A stretch of 10,827 nt of DNA from Psychromonas sp. Lineage in GTDB: Bacteria; Pseudomonadota; Gammaproteobacteria; Enterobacterales; Psychromonadaceae. The notes under the pieces are model-generated. The model searched no databases. It had not been told where the DNA came from and was given only the letters and a program-made list of their open reading frames with translations. The stretch lies in NCBI GenBank assembly GCA_023145575.1, contig JAGLDN010000010.1:1-10827 (forward strand), read 5' to 3'. Numbering within the stretch: the first letter of the stretch is position 1; the number at the start of each line of letters is the position of its first letter. The position numbers and the translations under genes were made by a program. Below, piece after piece: positions 1-6,216 of the stretch.

Positions 1-62
1 TCAATTTTTGATGAGCATGCGGTAACCAACAAGAGTGAACAAGCTAGAATTAATTTCATCAT
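1..62 (-). CDS. Partial CDS: N-terminus of a small lipoprotein (cut by window edge)
   Basis: The minus strand reads MMKLILACSLLLVTACSSKI from 62 down to the window edge. This is a textbook lipoprotein signal: a short basic start, a hydrophobic stretch, then the lipobox V-T-A-C with the lipidated cysteine at residue 16 followed by Ser-Ser. An AAGGTAGG Shine-Dalgarno-like run lies about 10 bases upstream. Either of two adjacent ATG codons (60-62 or 57-59) could be the start. The mature protein lies outside the window, so its function is unknown. It lies on the same strand as ndk, 283 bp beyond the ndk stop. A competing ATG closer to the Shine-Dalgarno, in another frame, gives no recognisable signal sequence and soon stops. 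Confidence 0.6.
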   Translation of the reverse strand, partial: MMKLILACSLLLVTACSSKI

Positions 63-345
63 AGTACATTTACCTACCTTTTGTTTACAGACAAAACAAG
101 GCTATAGCAAAATAAAACTTAGGGTTCCCTTATTCAGCCATAAAAATTTAGGATCAGAGTGTAATCCATTCAATATTTTTTTCGGTCTTTCTGCTTTCCA
201 ACTGCTTATCCTAGTATTAGTCAAACCCTCTAGGGCGAGATCACGTATCGCTTGAATTTCATCAACTTAAATATTAACCACACAAGATATTCGATCTAAC
301 CTTGCATCTTGATGTATTAACACAATGAAATAGGATGAGTATATT

Positions 346-768
346 TCAGCCACAAATTTCATCAGCAGTGAAGAAGTAAGCAATTTCGCGTGAAGCCGAT
401 TCTGGGCTATCAGATCCATGCACTGCGTTACAGCTTGTAGATTCAGCAAAATCAGCGCGAATAGTTCCTTTTGCCGCTTTTTTTGGATCTGTTGCACCAA
501 TGGTTTCGCGATAATGGCTAATTGCATTTTCAGCTTCTAGTACTATGACGACAATAGCTCCCGATGTCATAAATTCAACAAGCTCTTCGAAAAAAAACTT
601 ACCTTTATGCTCCGCATAAAAACCTTGCGCTTGTAAATCTGATAATTGCAGCATTTTAATTGCCAAGGGTTTTAACCCCGCATTTTCAAAACGCGCTAAA
701 ATTGTGCCTATCAGCTGCTTTTTAACTGCATCTGGTTTTATAATGGAAAACGTTCTTTCTAAAGCCAT
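346..768 (-). CDS. ndk: Nucleoside diphosphate kinase
   Basis: The enzyme transfers the gamma-phosphate of ATP to other (d)NDPs through a phosphohistidine, balancing cytosolic nucleotide pools. The 140-residue protein fits the usual length of about 140-143. It opens with the family signature ERTFSIIKPDAV (residues 4-15, nucleotide-binding Lys11). It carries Tyr51, Arg87, Thr93 and Arg104 at the expected places, then NAVHGSDS at 114-121 with catalytic His117, and ends with the conserved REIAYFF block (127-133). The usual Asn before that motif is kept (Asn114). The C-terminus is only slightly shorter than in E. coli. An AGAG Shine-Dalgarno lies about 10 bases before the ATG. A candidate promoter and a heptamer repeat array lie upstream. 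No convincing terminator follows the stop. The antisense frame overlapping its 3' end is a shadow. Confidence 0.97.
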   Translation of the reverse strand: MALERTFSIIKPDAVKKQLIGTILARFENAGLKPLAIKMLQLSDLQAQGFYAEHKGKFFFEELVEFMTSGAIVVIVLEAENAISHYRETIGATDPKKAAKGTIRADFAESTSCNAVHGSDSPESASREIAYFFTADEICG

Positions 769-863
769 AAAATTTAATCTCTATGTAGTGTTTTAATTTG
801 TCTTTATAACGACTTGATGTTAATAAAAAAACAGCAAATTAGCGAAATAAAGGATGTACCACG

Positions 864-893
864 TTTATAGCAGTTCTCTTGTAAAATGTACAA
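864..893 (-). promoter_or_regulatory. Candidate sigma70-type promoter for ndk
   Basis: Reading the minus strand there is TTGTAC (888-893), an 18-bp spacer, then TATAAA (864-869). The -10 is good and the -35 is weak. It would give a 5' leader of about 90 nt before ndk. The -35 is formed by the only variant unit of the adjacent heptamer array (GTACAAT instead of GTAAAAT). This is a prediction by eye. Confidence 0.35.
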
Positions 894-922
894 TGTAAAA
901 TGTAAAATGTAAAATGTAAAAT
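881..922. repeat. Tandem heptamer array, 6 x GTAAAAT
   Basis: Six head-to-tail 7-bp units run from 881 to 922. Units 1 and 3 to 6 are GTAAAAT and unit 2 is GTACAAT. The array ends 113 bp before the ndk ATG and touches the candidate -35 element. Such short arrays change copy number by slipped-strand mispairing. Heptamer arrays in front of surface genes are known to tune expression, for example in the hmw adhesin promoters of Haemophilus influenzae. Whether this one does so is untested. Confidence 0.9.
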
Positions 923-1041
923 GGTAACGGGTATAAACATGCCCTAATTAATTATTAAAAAGATAATACAGAAAATATCACAGCGTAATTAGTACGAAAA
1001 ATGGTTACTTATTTTAACGTCGAGTAACACTTCATAAGTAG

Positions 1042-1650
1042 TTATAGAAAGTACAACTCGGAGATAAAGTATGCCCAATTATCTGCGTTATTTTTTGCAG
1101 TATAAGGATTTCTCATTCCAAGATTAAGGCATGGCATGATGCCGTATGTTAGGTCGTATGTGCCTAATAAGATGTGGGTTAATTCATGAGCGATAGTTTT
1201 AAACTTGCTATCTAGGTATTCGCAATGAGGTAATAATTGCAGAGTGCTCCACCCTGAATCAAGGGAAATTGGACTAAGGGGAACTACGCTGAGTTGAGCA
1301 TGTGTGGCTGTGAGAAATCCGAGGGGAGGTAAATCTTGAGTGTAATCAATGTAATCAGTAGGCCTCATGAGGACGCAAGCGTTGCGTGTACTTAGACGAT
1401 TATGGATGTGGGTATATTGAATTTTGATTGGTAGAATATTTATCAACGTTGCCATACGGCTAAGATTCACTGAGAGTTGTCCACGCCATTCTATACTATC
1501 ATCCCCGAACCAGTAGCGACATGTTTCATTCATAACGATGTTCTCGTCGGTAATTTTATCGGCTTTACGAAGGGTATTGATAAGATCTCTATTTATTTTT
1601 AGAATATCTAATTGATCTCCCATCCCAAGGTCTATAGTTAATAATCCCAT
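1042..1650 (-). CDS. Small aspzincin-type (M35-like) zinc metallopeptidase
   Basis: The 202-residue protein carries the zinc-peptidase motif HELTH (155-159), followed after three residues by GTYDLTYG (163-170). This is the GTxDxxYG signature of aspzincins (peptidase family M35, deuterolysin / lysine-specific endopeptidase group). His155, His159 and Asp166 would bind zinc and Glu156 would act as general base. The C-terminal NNADNWAYF (187-195) also matches the end of that domain. The middle (WFGDDS at 47-52, SRMATLI at 64-70) is consistent with the same fold. No signal peptide or membrane segment is visible, so it would be cytosolic or exported by another route, for instance as a secretion-system effector (inference). 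Four cysteines are present (44, 92, 143, 174). The start at 1650 has a GAGAG Shine-Dalgarno six bases upstream. The substrate is unknown, and no immunity or secretion gene is adjacent. Confidence 0.78.
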   Translation of the reverse strand: MGLLTIDLGMGDQLDILKINRDLINTLRKADKITDENIVMNETCRYWFGDDSIEWRGQLSVNLSRMATLINILPIKIQYTHIHNRLSTRNACVLMRPTDYIDYTQDLPPLGFLTATHAQLSVVPLSPISLDSGWSTLQLLPHCEYLDSKFKTIAHELTHILLGTYDLTYGIMPCLNLGMRNPYTAKNNADNWAYFISELYFL

Positions 1651-1877
1651 TTATTGCTCTCATATTAGGAAATTATCAAGCAGATAATTTCACAGGGTAA
1701 TTAAGGGAAATAAAAATGGCAGTATAACATGTTTTAACCTAGCTTAAAATCAAACGCTTTAGTGAATTGTCAGCTCGTATCTTTTACCATGACGCAGTAT
1801 TACTTTGTCATGAGAACTTATGCCTGAAGATGCTTGTTGAGCTAAATTTAGAATTGTTTTAGCCCGCAACGCGTAGA

Positions 1878-2624
1878 TTAGAAAGCGAGAGTCGCACCTA
1901 ACACAAGTACATTGTTATTGTGCCCATAGTTTTGCTTCGTTGCATCTTGTTGATTGCGGTACTCAATGTATGGTTGAACGCCATATCGCCGCCAGGTTGT
2001 GCGTAACTCATGCTCCATTGAGTTGCGTTTGTTATTAGCGTCATTAATATAGTAAATGTTATTGTAACGAAGCGTTACTGGCTGATTAGGAAAAGCATAA
2101 GATATGGCATCATCAAAGCGCCACTGATCATTTGTATTTTCTTTATTGATGTTTCCATTTATATCGACCCAATCATTTTTCTGGATCTGCCATCGCGTGC
2201 GGTTAGCGAAAGAAATTCCATTGTCGAAATTATAACCAATCTTAACCAAAGGGCGGTATTGTACCGTACCACCATCATGCAGTAAGTGATGGTAACCAGC
2301 CGCAACCCAAAAGTTTTTATTGACGTTGAAAGCTTGCTCTAAACCTATTGTGATCCATGCTGGAGAAGCGGAACTATTCGCTGAATCATTATTTGGTGCG
2401 TAGTCAGTTTGTCCCAGTTGAATAGCATCGAACTCAACGAGAAGTGTTGTACCTTTCGAAAATGTATGACCCGTTTCTAACGTCGAGGTATAATCCGATC
2501 CGTTGAAATCTTTACGATCATGCATTTGAACGTTACCAGTAATATAAGATGATTCAGTTGCTAAAACGGCTGGCGTTGCAACAGTAATTCCCAGAGCAAC
2601 CAATATAATTGATGATTTTTTCAT
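1878..2624 (-). CDS. KdgM/NanC-family outer-membrane porin (oligosaccharide-specific type)
   Basis: The 248-residue protein begins with a Sec signal peptide (basic MKK, hydrophobic core, likely cleavage after Ala22). It continues as alternating beta-strand segments with aromatic girdle residues and ends in Phe, the classic signal of an outer-membrane barrel. The length, the early glycine/charged strand (residues 28-52), the RYNNIYYI strand (186-193) and the terminal QPYIEYR...LGATLAF region resemble the KdgM/NanC family of small 12-stranded porins. These admit acidic oligosaccharides: oligogalacturonides from pectin for KdgM, sialic acid for NanC. The substrate here is not readable from sequence. 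The gene stands alone, with no pectin or sialate catabolic genes in the window. A GGA motif precedes the ATG. Upstream lie an imperfect palindrome (2684-2703) and a 13-copy heptamer array. Confidence 0.75.
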   Translation of the reverse strand: MKKSSIILVALGITVATPAVLATESSYITGNVQMHDRKDFNGSDYTSTLETGHTFSKGTTLLVEFDAIQLGQTDYAPNNDSANSSASPAWITIGLEQAFNVNKNFWVAAGYHHLLHDGGTVQYRPLVKIGYNFDNGISFANRTRWQIQKNDWVDINGNINKENTNDQWRFDDAISYAFPNQPVTLRYNNIYYINDANNKRNSMEHELRTTWRRYGVQPYIEYRNQQDATKQNYGHNNNVLVLGATLAF

Positions 2625-2683
2625 AATTAATCCATTTGTAGTGCATGCATAGACCTGTCAGAAATAAAAGTGCCTTATTAAGT

Positions 2684-2703
2684 CAACAGTTTGAACACTG
2701 TGG
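2684..2703. promoter_or_regulatory. Imperfect palindrome in the porin promoter region
   Basis: A 20-bp imperfect palindrome lies 60-79 bp upstream of the porin ATG, with arms ACAGT / ACTGT. On the minus strand TTGACT (2681-2686) overlaps its edge and could be a -35 element, although no good -10 follows at the right distance. The place and symmetry suit an operator. It does not match the KdgR or CRP consensus, and the regulator is unknown. Confidence 0.25.
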
Positions 2704-2727
2704 TAAGGTGAAGTTAAATAATCTCTC

Positions 2728-2818
2728 AACGATTAACGATTAACGATTAACGATTAACGATTAACGATTAACGATTAACGATTAACGATTAACGATTAAC
2801 GATTAACGATTAACGATT
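2728..2818. repeat. Tandem heptamer array, 13 x AACGATT
   Basis: Thirteen perfect consecutive AACGATT units cover 91 bp. The near end lies 104 bp upstream of the porin ATG, and on the porin's strand the unit reads AATCGTT. A reversed copy, TAATCGTTAA, sits apart at 2861-2870 and could pair with the last unit (TTAACGATTA, 2810-2819) across a 41-bp gap. Perfect identity across all copies points to recent or ongoing slippage. No open frame crosses the array as part of a recognisable gene, so any effect would be on transcription or regulator spacing rather than reading frame. Confidence 0.97.
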
Positions 2819-3067
2819 ATAATCATTTGCCGATAATTTAAATGAAAAATTTTTAAACTTTAATCGTTAACCCTTATTAAATACTATCAAGCTGTCCGCT
2901 TATTACAAGTTGCCCGCTCATTAATGAAGTACTTTTATTGATTGTCGCAGTTTAAATGAAAAAGCCAACTTGAATAATAACAGAAATCTACCCATATTGA
3001 TCTTACGATGGGTAGATAACCAAAGACTACATTTGATCAAAACACTAGTTAATTGATAAATGTGGTC
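2819..3067. other. Intergenic remainder between the two outer-membrane protein genes
   Basis: With the array, the palindrome and the porin leader this completes a 443-bp gene-free stretch (2625-3067). It holds the reversed heptamer copy (2861-2870) and a strong hairpin (2986-3017) just past the stop of the beta-barrel gene. I see no coding frame or RNA gene in it. Confidence 0.6.
2986..3017 (-). terminator. Hairpin, probable terminator of the beta-barrel gene
   Basis: A perfect 10-bp stem (ATCTACCCAT 2986-2995 / ATGGGTAGAT 3008-3017) encloses a 12-nt loop, 50 bp beyond the stop codon of the upstream minus-strand gene. On the minus strand the stem is followed by TTCTGTTATTATTC, which is T-rich but not a clean T-tract. 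Rho-independent termination is therefore plausible rather than certain. Confidence 0.5.
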
Positions 3068-3751
3068 TTAGAATTTGTAGCCAGCTGAAACATTAAGAGT
3101 TTTTAAAATAAATGCATCTAGTCCACTTTCCTCATAAGAGGCATTTACATAAAACGCATGACTCATCGCATAGCGTACACCTGCACCAATAAGTATTGAT
3201 GCACTTGAATTTTTTACAGCAGTAGTCGCCGTCACAATAATAGCATCAGAAGCAGTAATAGTACTAGTATCCTCAAAATTACTCACATCAACCCCTAACT
3301 CGAAATAAGGTTTGATATATTGCCTTTTGGCTAATTTAAAAGTATAACCAAGATCAGTCACTAACTGTAGGTAATGTATCTTATATTTGTGATCATCCAT
3401 CACCGCCACAGTCGACGAAGATTGCTGATCGGAATACTTAGACTTATAATTAATTTCACCGCTGCCTAATTTACTTGAAAAACCGACTATTTTATTTAAA
3501 TCATAGCCGACTTCCATGAAATACGCGGGATCAGCATCATCGCTGTCTTTTTTAGGTAATCCGATTGAAGAGCTTTCTCTCGTATAGTCGGCATCTACAA
3601 TTCCAATACCAGCCCCAGCCCGCAATTTACTCATGTCAATTGCTTTCGTGATCGGTTTATCACTTGTCGGTTTATGACTTATAGCCAAAGCCGAGCTTGA
3701 TGCCAAAAGTGAAGCTAAAACAATTAATATTTTATAAGAAATCTTTTCCAT
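3068..3751 (-). CDS. Small outer-membrane beta-barrel protein
   Basis: From the ATG at 3749-3751 the product is 227 residues. A longer reading begins at a TTG (3784), but the internal ATG is preferred. It has an AAGGA Shine-Dalgarno about 9 bases upstream, and it places the signal peptide (MEKISYKIL, hydrophobic core, Ala-Leu-Ala at 21-23) at the very N-terminus. The mature part of about 204 residues shows alternating amphipathic strands (for example 78-92, 127-140, 146-158, 184-206) and ends in SAGYKF with a terminal Phe. These features fit the generic 8-stranded OmpA/OmpX-like barrel superfamily often annotated as 'porin family' or 'outer membrane beta-barrel'. There is no OmpA C-terminal peptidoglycan domain. 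Its exact role (adhesion, resistance, structural) cannot be read from the sequence. It is not in an obvious operon. Confidence 0.72.
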   Translation of the reverse strand: MEKISYKILIVLASLLASSSALAISHKPTSDKPITKAIDMSKLRAGAGIGIVDADYTRESSSIGLPKKDSDDADPAYFMEVGYDLNKIVGFSSKLGSGEINYKSKYSDQQSSSTVAVMDDHKYKIHYLQLVTDLGYTFKLAKRQYIKPYFELGVDVSNFEDTSTITASDAIIVTATTAVKNSSASILIGAGVRYAMSHAFYVNASYEESGLDAFILKTLNVSAGYKF

Positions 3752-3861
3752 TAGTTTTATTCCTTGAAGTAAGTGAATAAACAACTACTTAGTATGCTGA
3801 TAAAATCAACCACCATATTACTTAAAAATGCAACCTTATCAATGTGATTAACCCAAGATAC

Positions 3862-3927
3862 GTTCCACAATTTAACAATACACGGATTAGATTTATAGAT
3901 ACAAGATTATATCTATAAATTGTGAAC
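3862..3927. repeat. Nested, overlapping inverted repeats
   Basis: An 11-bp perfect inverted repeat, ATTTATAGATA (3891-3901) and TATCTATAAAT (3910-3920), has an 8-nt spacer. A second pair, CACAATTT (3866-3873) and AAATTGTG (3917-3924), extends with one bulge to GTTC...GAAC. The two pairs share AAAT (3917-3920), so the full stems cannot form together. The element lies about 110-175 bp upstream of the beta-barrel ATG and may be an operator or an RNA switch-like leader. Confidence 0.7.
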
Positions 3928-3954
3928 TAACGCCTATACCGATATTACGCAAAA

Positions 3955-4005
3955 AAGGAGGAAGATTTATTTGTGCAAGAAACAAGTAAGCAATTGTTAA
4001 AGTAG
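3955..4005 (+). other. Strong Shine-Dalgarno before a 10-codon open frame
   Basis: AAGGAGG (3955-3961) is followed 11 bases later by GTG (3973) opening a frame that reads MQETSKQLLK and stops at TAG (4003-4005). A TTG at 3971 opens an alternative 9-codon frame. No plus-strand gene follows, because orn lies downstream on the opposite strand. It may be a fossil ribosome-binding site, a tiny peptide or part of a small RNA, and coding is not established. Confidence 0.25.
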
Positions 4006-4145
4006 TTAATTCTGACTAACATACTGAGAAGAGCAGTTATTATCCTAATTGTGGTGAATTGAGTAAAAGTGACATTGTTGTTTCTTTACTTTAAATAGAC
4101 TTATTTAATTCTCAACAGGGCTTCTACTACGGGATATTTTTCTGA

Positions 4146-4685
4146 TTAATATTTGAAAAAATGTTTTTGGTAATGTTGCAATTCTAAAATTGAATCTTGA
4201 ATGTCCGCTAATGCCAGATGTGCCCCTGTTTTTTTATGAGCACGAACCATTTCGGGAGCCCAGCGCTTGCCTAATTCTTTAATCGTGCTGACATCAATGT
4301 TGCGATAATGAAAATAATCATCAAGTGTCGGCATATAGCGCACAAGAAAACGGCGATCTTGTCCGATGCTATTTCCGCATAAAGGAGATGCACCTGCGGG
4401 CACCCATTTCTTTAAAAATGTAATGGTGTCTTCTTCTGCTTGATTGAGGCTAACATCACTTTCAATCACTCTTTGAGTGAGTCCTGATTTCCCGTGCTGT
4501 TTGATACACCATGCATTCATGTTTTCCATGGTATTTACACTTTGATGAATAACAAACTCAGGCCCCTGAGCTAAAATATTAAGATTACTGTCTGTCACAA
4601 TGGTTGCTATTTCAATAATATAATCAACATTAGGATCTAAGCCTGTCATCTCAAGATCAATCCAAACTAAGTTATTTTTGTCCAT
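4146..4685 (-). CDS. orn: Oligoribonuclease (DEDDh 3'-5' exoribonuclease)
   Basis: The enzyme degrades 2-5-nt RNA fragments, including pGpG from cyclic-di-GMP turnover, to mononucleotides in the cytosol, and is essential in many gammaproteobacteria. The 179-residue protein matches the family length. All catalytic DEDDh residues are visible: Asp10 and Glu12 in WIDLEMTGLD (8-17), Asp110 in GNSIGQDRRF (104-113), and His156 and Asp161 in AHLALAD (155-161). The NIDVSTIKEL segment (129-138) is also characteristic. A GGAG Shine-Dalgarno sits a few bases before the ATG. It is divergent from rsgA across a 442-bp spacer, the arrangement known from enterobacteria, which supports vertical inheritance of this block. 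Confidence 0.97.
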   Translation of the reverse strand: MDKNNLVWIDLEMTGLDPNVDYIIEIATIVTDSNLNILAQGPEFVIHQSVNTMENMNAWCIKQHGKSGLTQRVIESDVSLNQAEEDTITFLKKWVPAGASPLCGNSIGQDRRFLVRYMPTLDDYFHYRNIDVSTIKELGKRWAPEMVRAHKKTGAHLALADIQDSILELQHYQKHFFKY

Positions 4686-5127
4686 TTTTTACTCCGATTG
4701 CGATCTGTTATAACAAATGAATTAAGAGTATAATCTATGTTGTTAATTAAATAATACTAATAATAGCTAACTTTATTATCTGATTTTACGCAAGAAAAAG
4801 ATTAAATCGATGTTAAATTTCGTAAACGTTGTTTTTTAATTTACAATGAATATTGCTCATTTTAACTGGTTTAACTATTAAGTTATTTTTTTATTTCCAT
4901 GATCAGTAATTAATCTTGATAAACTTATTTTAGTGAGATTGATATAATACCACTTACATGAAGTTTGTAACCTAATTTTATGCACAAAAACAGCTTAATT
5001 AAAATCATACGTCGATGTAAATGCATGCTCCAATTGCGAAACTTACAGCGCTGAAGTAACTTATTTTATGCAATAAAATTTAGATGCTGTTTATTGTAAT
5101 TGGTATCTGTAAGAGGTCTGTGCTGTA
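4686..5127. other. Divergent spacer between orn and rsgA
   Basis: This 442-bp AT-rich spacer must hold the promoters of both flanking genes. I see an extended -10 element toward rsgA (4940-4948) and a small symmetric element, ATTTTAT-gca-ATAAAAT, at 5063-5079. There is no tRNA, which some enterobacteria have near orn, and no supported coding frame. A 24-codon frame at 4980-5054 lacks a ribosome-binding site. Confidence 0.55.
4940..4948 (+). promoter_or_regulatory. Extended -10 promoter element toward rsgA
   Basis: TGATATAAT combines an extended -10 TG dinucleotide with a consensus TATAAT. No -35 stands at 16-18 bp; TTGATA (4916-4921) is 21 bp away. It would give an rsgA leader of about 170 nt. 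Confidence 0.35.
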
Positions 5128-6159
5128 ATGGTGTCTAAACTCAGTAAAAATCAAGCGCGTCAAGTTCAAAGCAATCAAACAAAACGTTTGAAGAAAATTA
5201 GCAACACGGAATCGCAAGATCCAGAAGTTGGATCACTACTTCAAGGGCTTGTGATCAGCCGTTTTGGACAACATGCCGATATCGAAGATAATGATGGCAA
5301 TATCGAGCGTTGTAATCTCCGTCGAGGCATTAAATCTCTAGTCACAGGCGATCGCGTTGTTTGGCGCGCTGGCAATGAATCATTTCAAGGGGTGAAGGGT
5401 GTCGTTGAAGCCGTACATGCACGTACAACTGTGCTCACGCGACCCGATTATTATGATGGTATTAAACCTATCGCTGCCAATATCGATCAGATCATTATAG
5501 TATGCGCTATTGAACCTAAATTTTCTCGAAACTTGCTTGATCGCTACCTTGTTGCTTGTGAAAATATTGCCATTAAACCAATTATTGTTTTTAATAAAAG
5601 TGATTTAATTGATGAGGCTCACACCTTGGTTGATGGTGAATTGCAAGTTTACCGCAATATCGGTTATAAAGTTTTGTACAGCTCAATGTATGACGATGGT
5701 TTATCAGATTTAAAATCGATAATGAAAGATAAAATTAATATTTTTGTCGGACAGTCTGGTACTGGAAAAACATCTCTGCTAAATACGTTACTCCCTGATG
5801 TTAATGCCTTAACAGGTAAAATATCTGAAAACTCAAAATTAGGCAAACACACGACGACAACTGCTCGTTTATACCATTTTCTTGAAGGAGGTGATTTAAT
5901 TGATAGCCCAGGAATTCGTGAGTTTGCATTATGGCATTTATCAATAGATAGCATTGCATCAGGATTTATTGAATTTCGACCTTTTTTAGGCAAGTGTAAA
6001 TTTAGAGATTGCAAACACAAAAGAGAGCCTGGCTGTGCTTTAGAGCAAGCTGTCGCACAAGGAAAAATAAACGCGGAGCGTTTTGAAAGTTTTTTTTGCA
6101 TTCTAGAAACAATGGACGATGCTAAAAATACACGAAATAGAGAGCCTAATACTTACTAA
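5128..6159 (+). CDS. rsgA: Ribosome small-subunit biogenesis GTPase RsgA
   Basis: RsgA (YjeQ/EngC) is a circularly permuted GTPase that binds the maturing 30S subunit and checks the decoding centre late in assembly. The 343-residue protein shows a basic N-terminal tail (1-30) and an OB-fold region (about 36-100). The G domain follows in permuted order: NKSD (156-159, G4), P-loop GQSGTGKTS (208-216, G1), HTTTT (241-245, G2), DSPG (259-262, G3). The C-terminal zinc knuckle is C290-x4-C295-x-H297-x5-C303. The P-loop has Thr-Gly-Lys-Thr where most homologues have Val-Gly-Lys-Ser, a conservative change. An AAGAGG motif precedes the ATG. It is likely co-transcribed with psd 57 bp downstream, as in E. 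coli. Confidence 0.97.
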   Translation: MVSKLSKNQARQVQSNQTKRLKKISNTESQDPEVGSLLQGLVISRFGQHADIEDNDGNIERCNLRRGIKSLVTGDRVVWRAGNESFQGVKGVVEAVHARTTVLTRPDYYDGIKPIAANIDQIIIVCAIEPKFSRNLLDRYLVACENIAIKPIIVFNKSDLIDEAHTLVDGELQVYRNIGYKVLYSSMYDDGLSDLKSIMKDKINIFVGQSGTGKTSLLNTLLPDVNALTGKISENSKLGKHTTTTARLYHFLEGGDLIDSPGIREFALWHLSIDSIASGFIEFRPFLGKCKFRDCKHKREPGCALEQAVAQGKINAERFESFFCILETMDDAKNTRNREPNTY

Positions 6160-6216
6160 ATCTGTGTAAGATAGGATATACAATGATAATGTGGACGTAG
6201 AAATATAGAGATAACT

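Larger units (their letters stand above)
3752..4145. other. Intergenic region between the beta-barrel gene and orn
   Basis: This 394-bp stretch has no convincing gene. It contains nested inverted repeats (3862-3927) and, on the plus strand, a near-perfect Shine-Dalgarno ahead of a 10-codon frame (3955-4005). The promoter of the minus-strand beta-barrel gene should lie here, but no clear -35/-10 pair stands out. No terminator for orn is obvious next to its stop codon. Confidence 0.55.

Noticed and set aside
102..266. Minus-strand open frame of 54 codons (begins VDEIQAIRDLALEG, HTH-like composition) between ndk and the edge lipoprotein
   Set aside because: No start codon, a stop immediately upstream and no ribosome-binding site. 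It may be a decayed regulator fragment but cannot be supported as a gene.
267..527. Minus-strand 86-codon frame overlapping ndk
   Set aside because: It overlaps the clear ndk coding sequence in another frame and has no recognisable features, so it is a shadow.
881..922. CpxR box (GTAAA repeats) in the heptamer array
   Set aside because: CpxR sites use GTAAA pairs with about 5 bp between them. Here the copies repeat every 7 bp (gaps of 2 or 9), so the match comes from the repeat unit.
1759..1869. Minus-strand 36-codon frame with a TTG start, containing ISSHDKVILRHGKRYELTI, vaguely like the small haemin-uptake protein HemP
   Set aside because: It lacks the C-terminal KLILTK block of HemP and has no Shine-Dalgarno. 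The similarity is too short to trust without a search.
2728..2870. CRISPR array or replication-origin iterons
   Set aside because: Units are 7 bp and contiguous with no spacers, which excludes CRISPR. There is no replication initiator gene or DnaA-box cluster nearby to suggest an origin.
3752..3784. Longer N-terminus of the beta-barrel protein starting at TTG (3784)
   Set aside because: It would put 11 residues ahead of a well-formed signal peptide, and the downstream ATG has the better ribosome site.
4980..5054. 24-codon basic frame upstream of rsgA
   Set aside because: No Shine-Dalgarno and no sequence features; chance in AT-rich DNA is likely.
5664..6101. 145-codon antisense frame within rsgA
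   Set aside because: It is antisense to the conserved GTPase domain, with no ribosome site and no family features.
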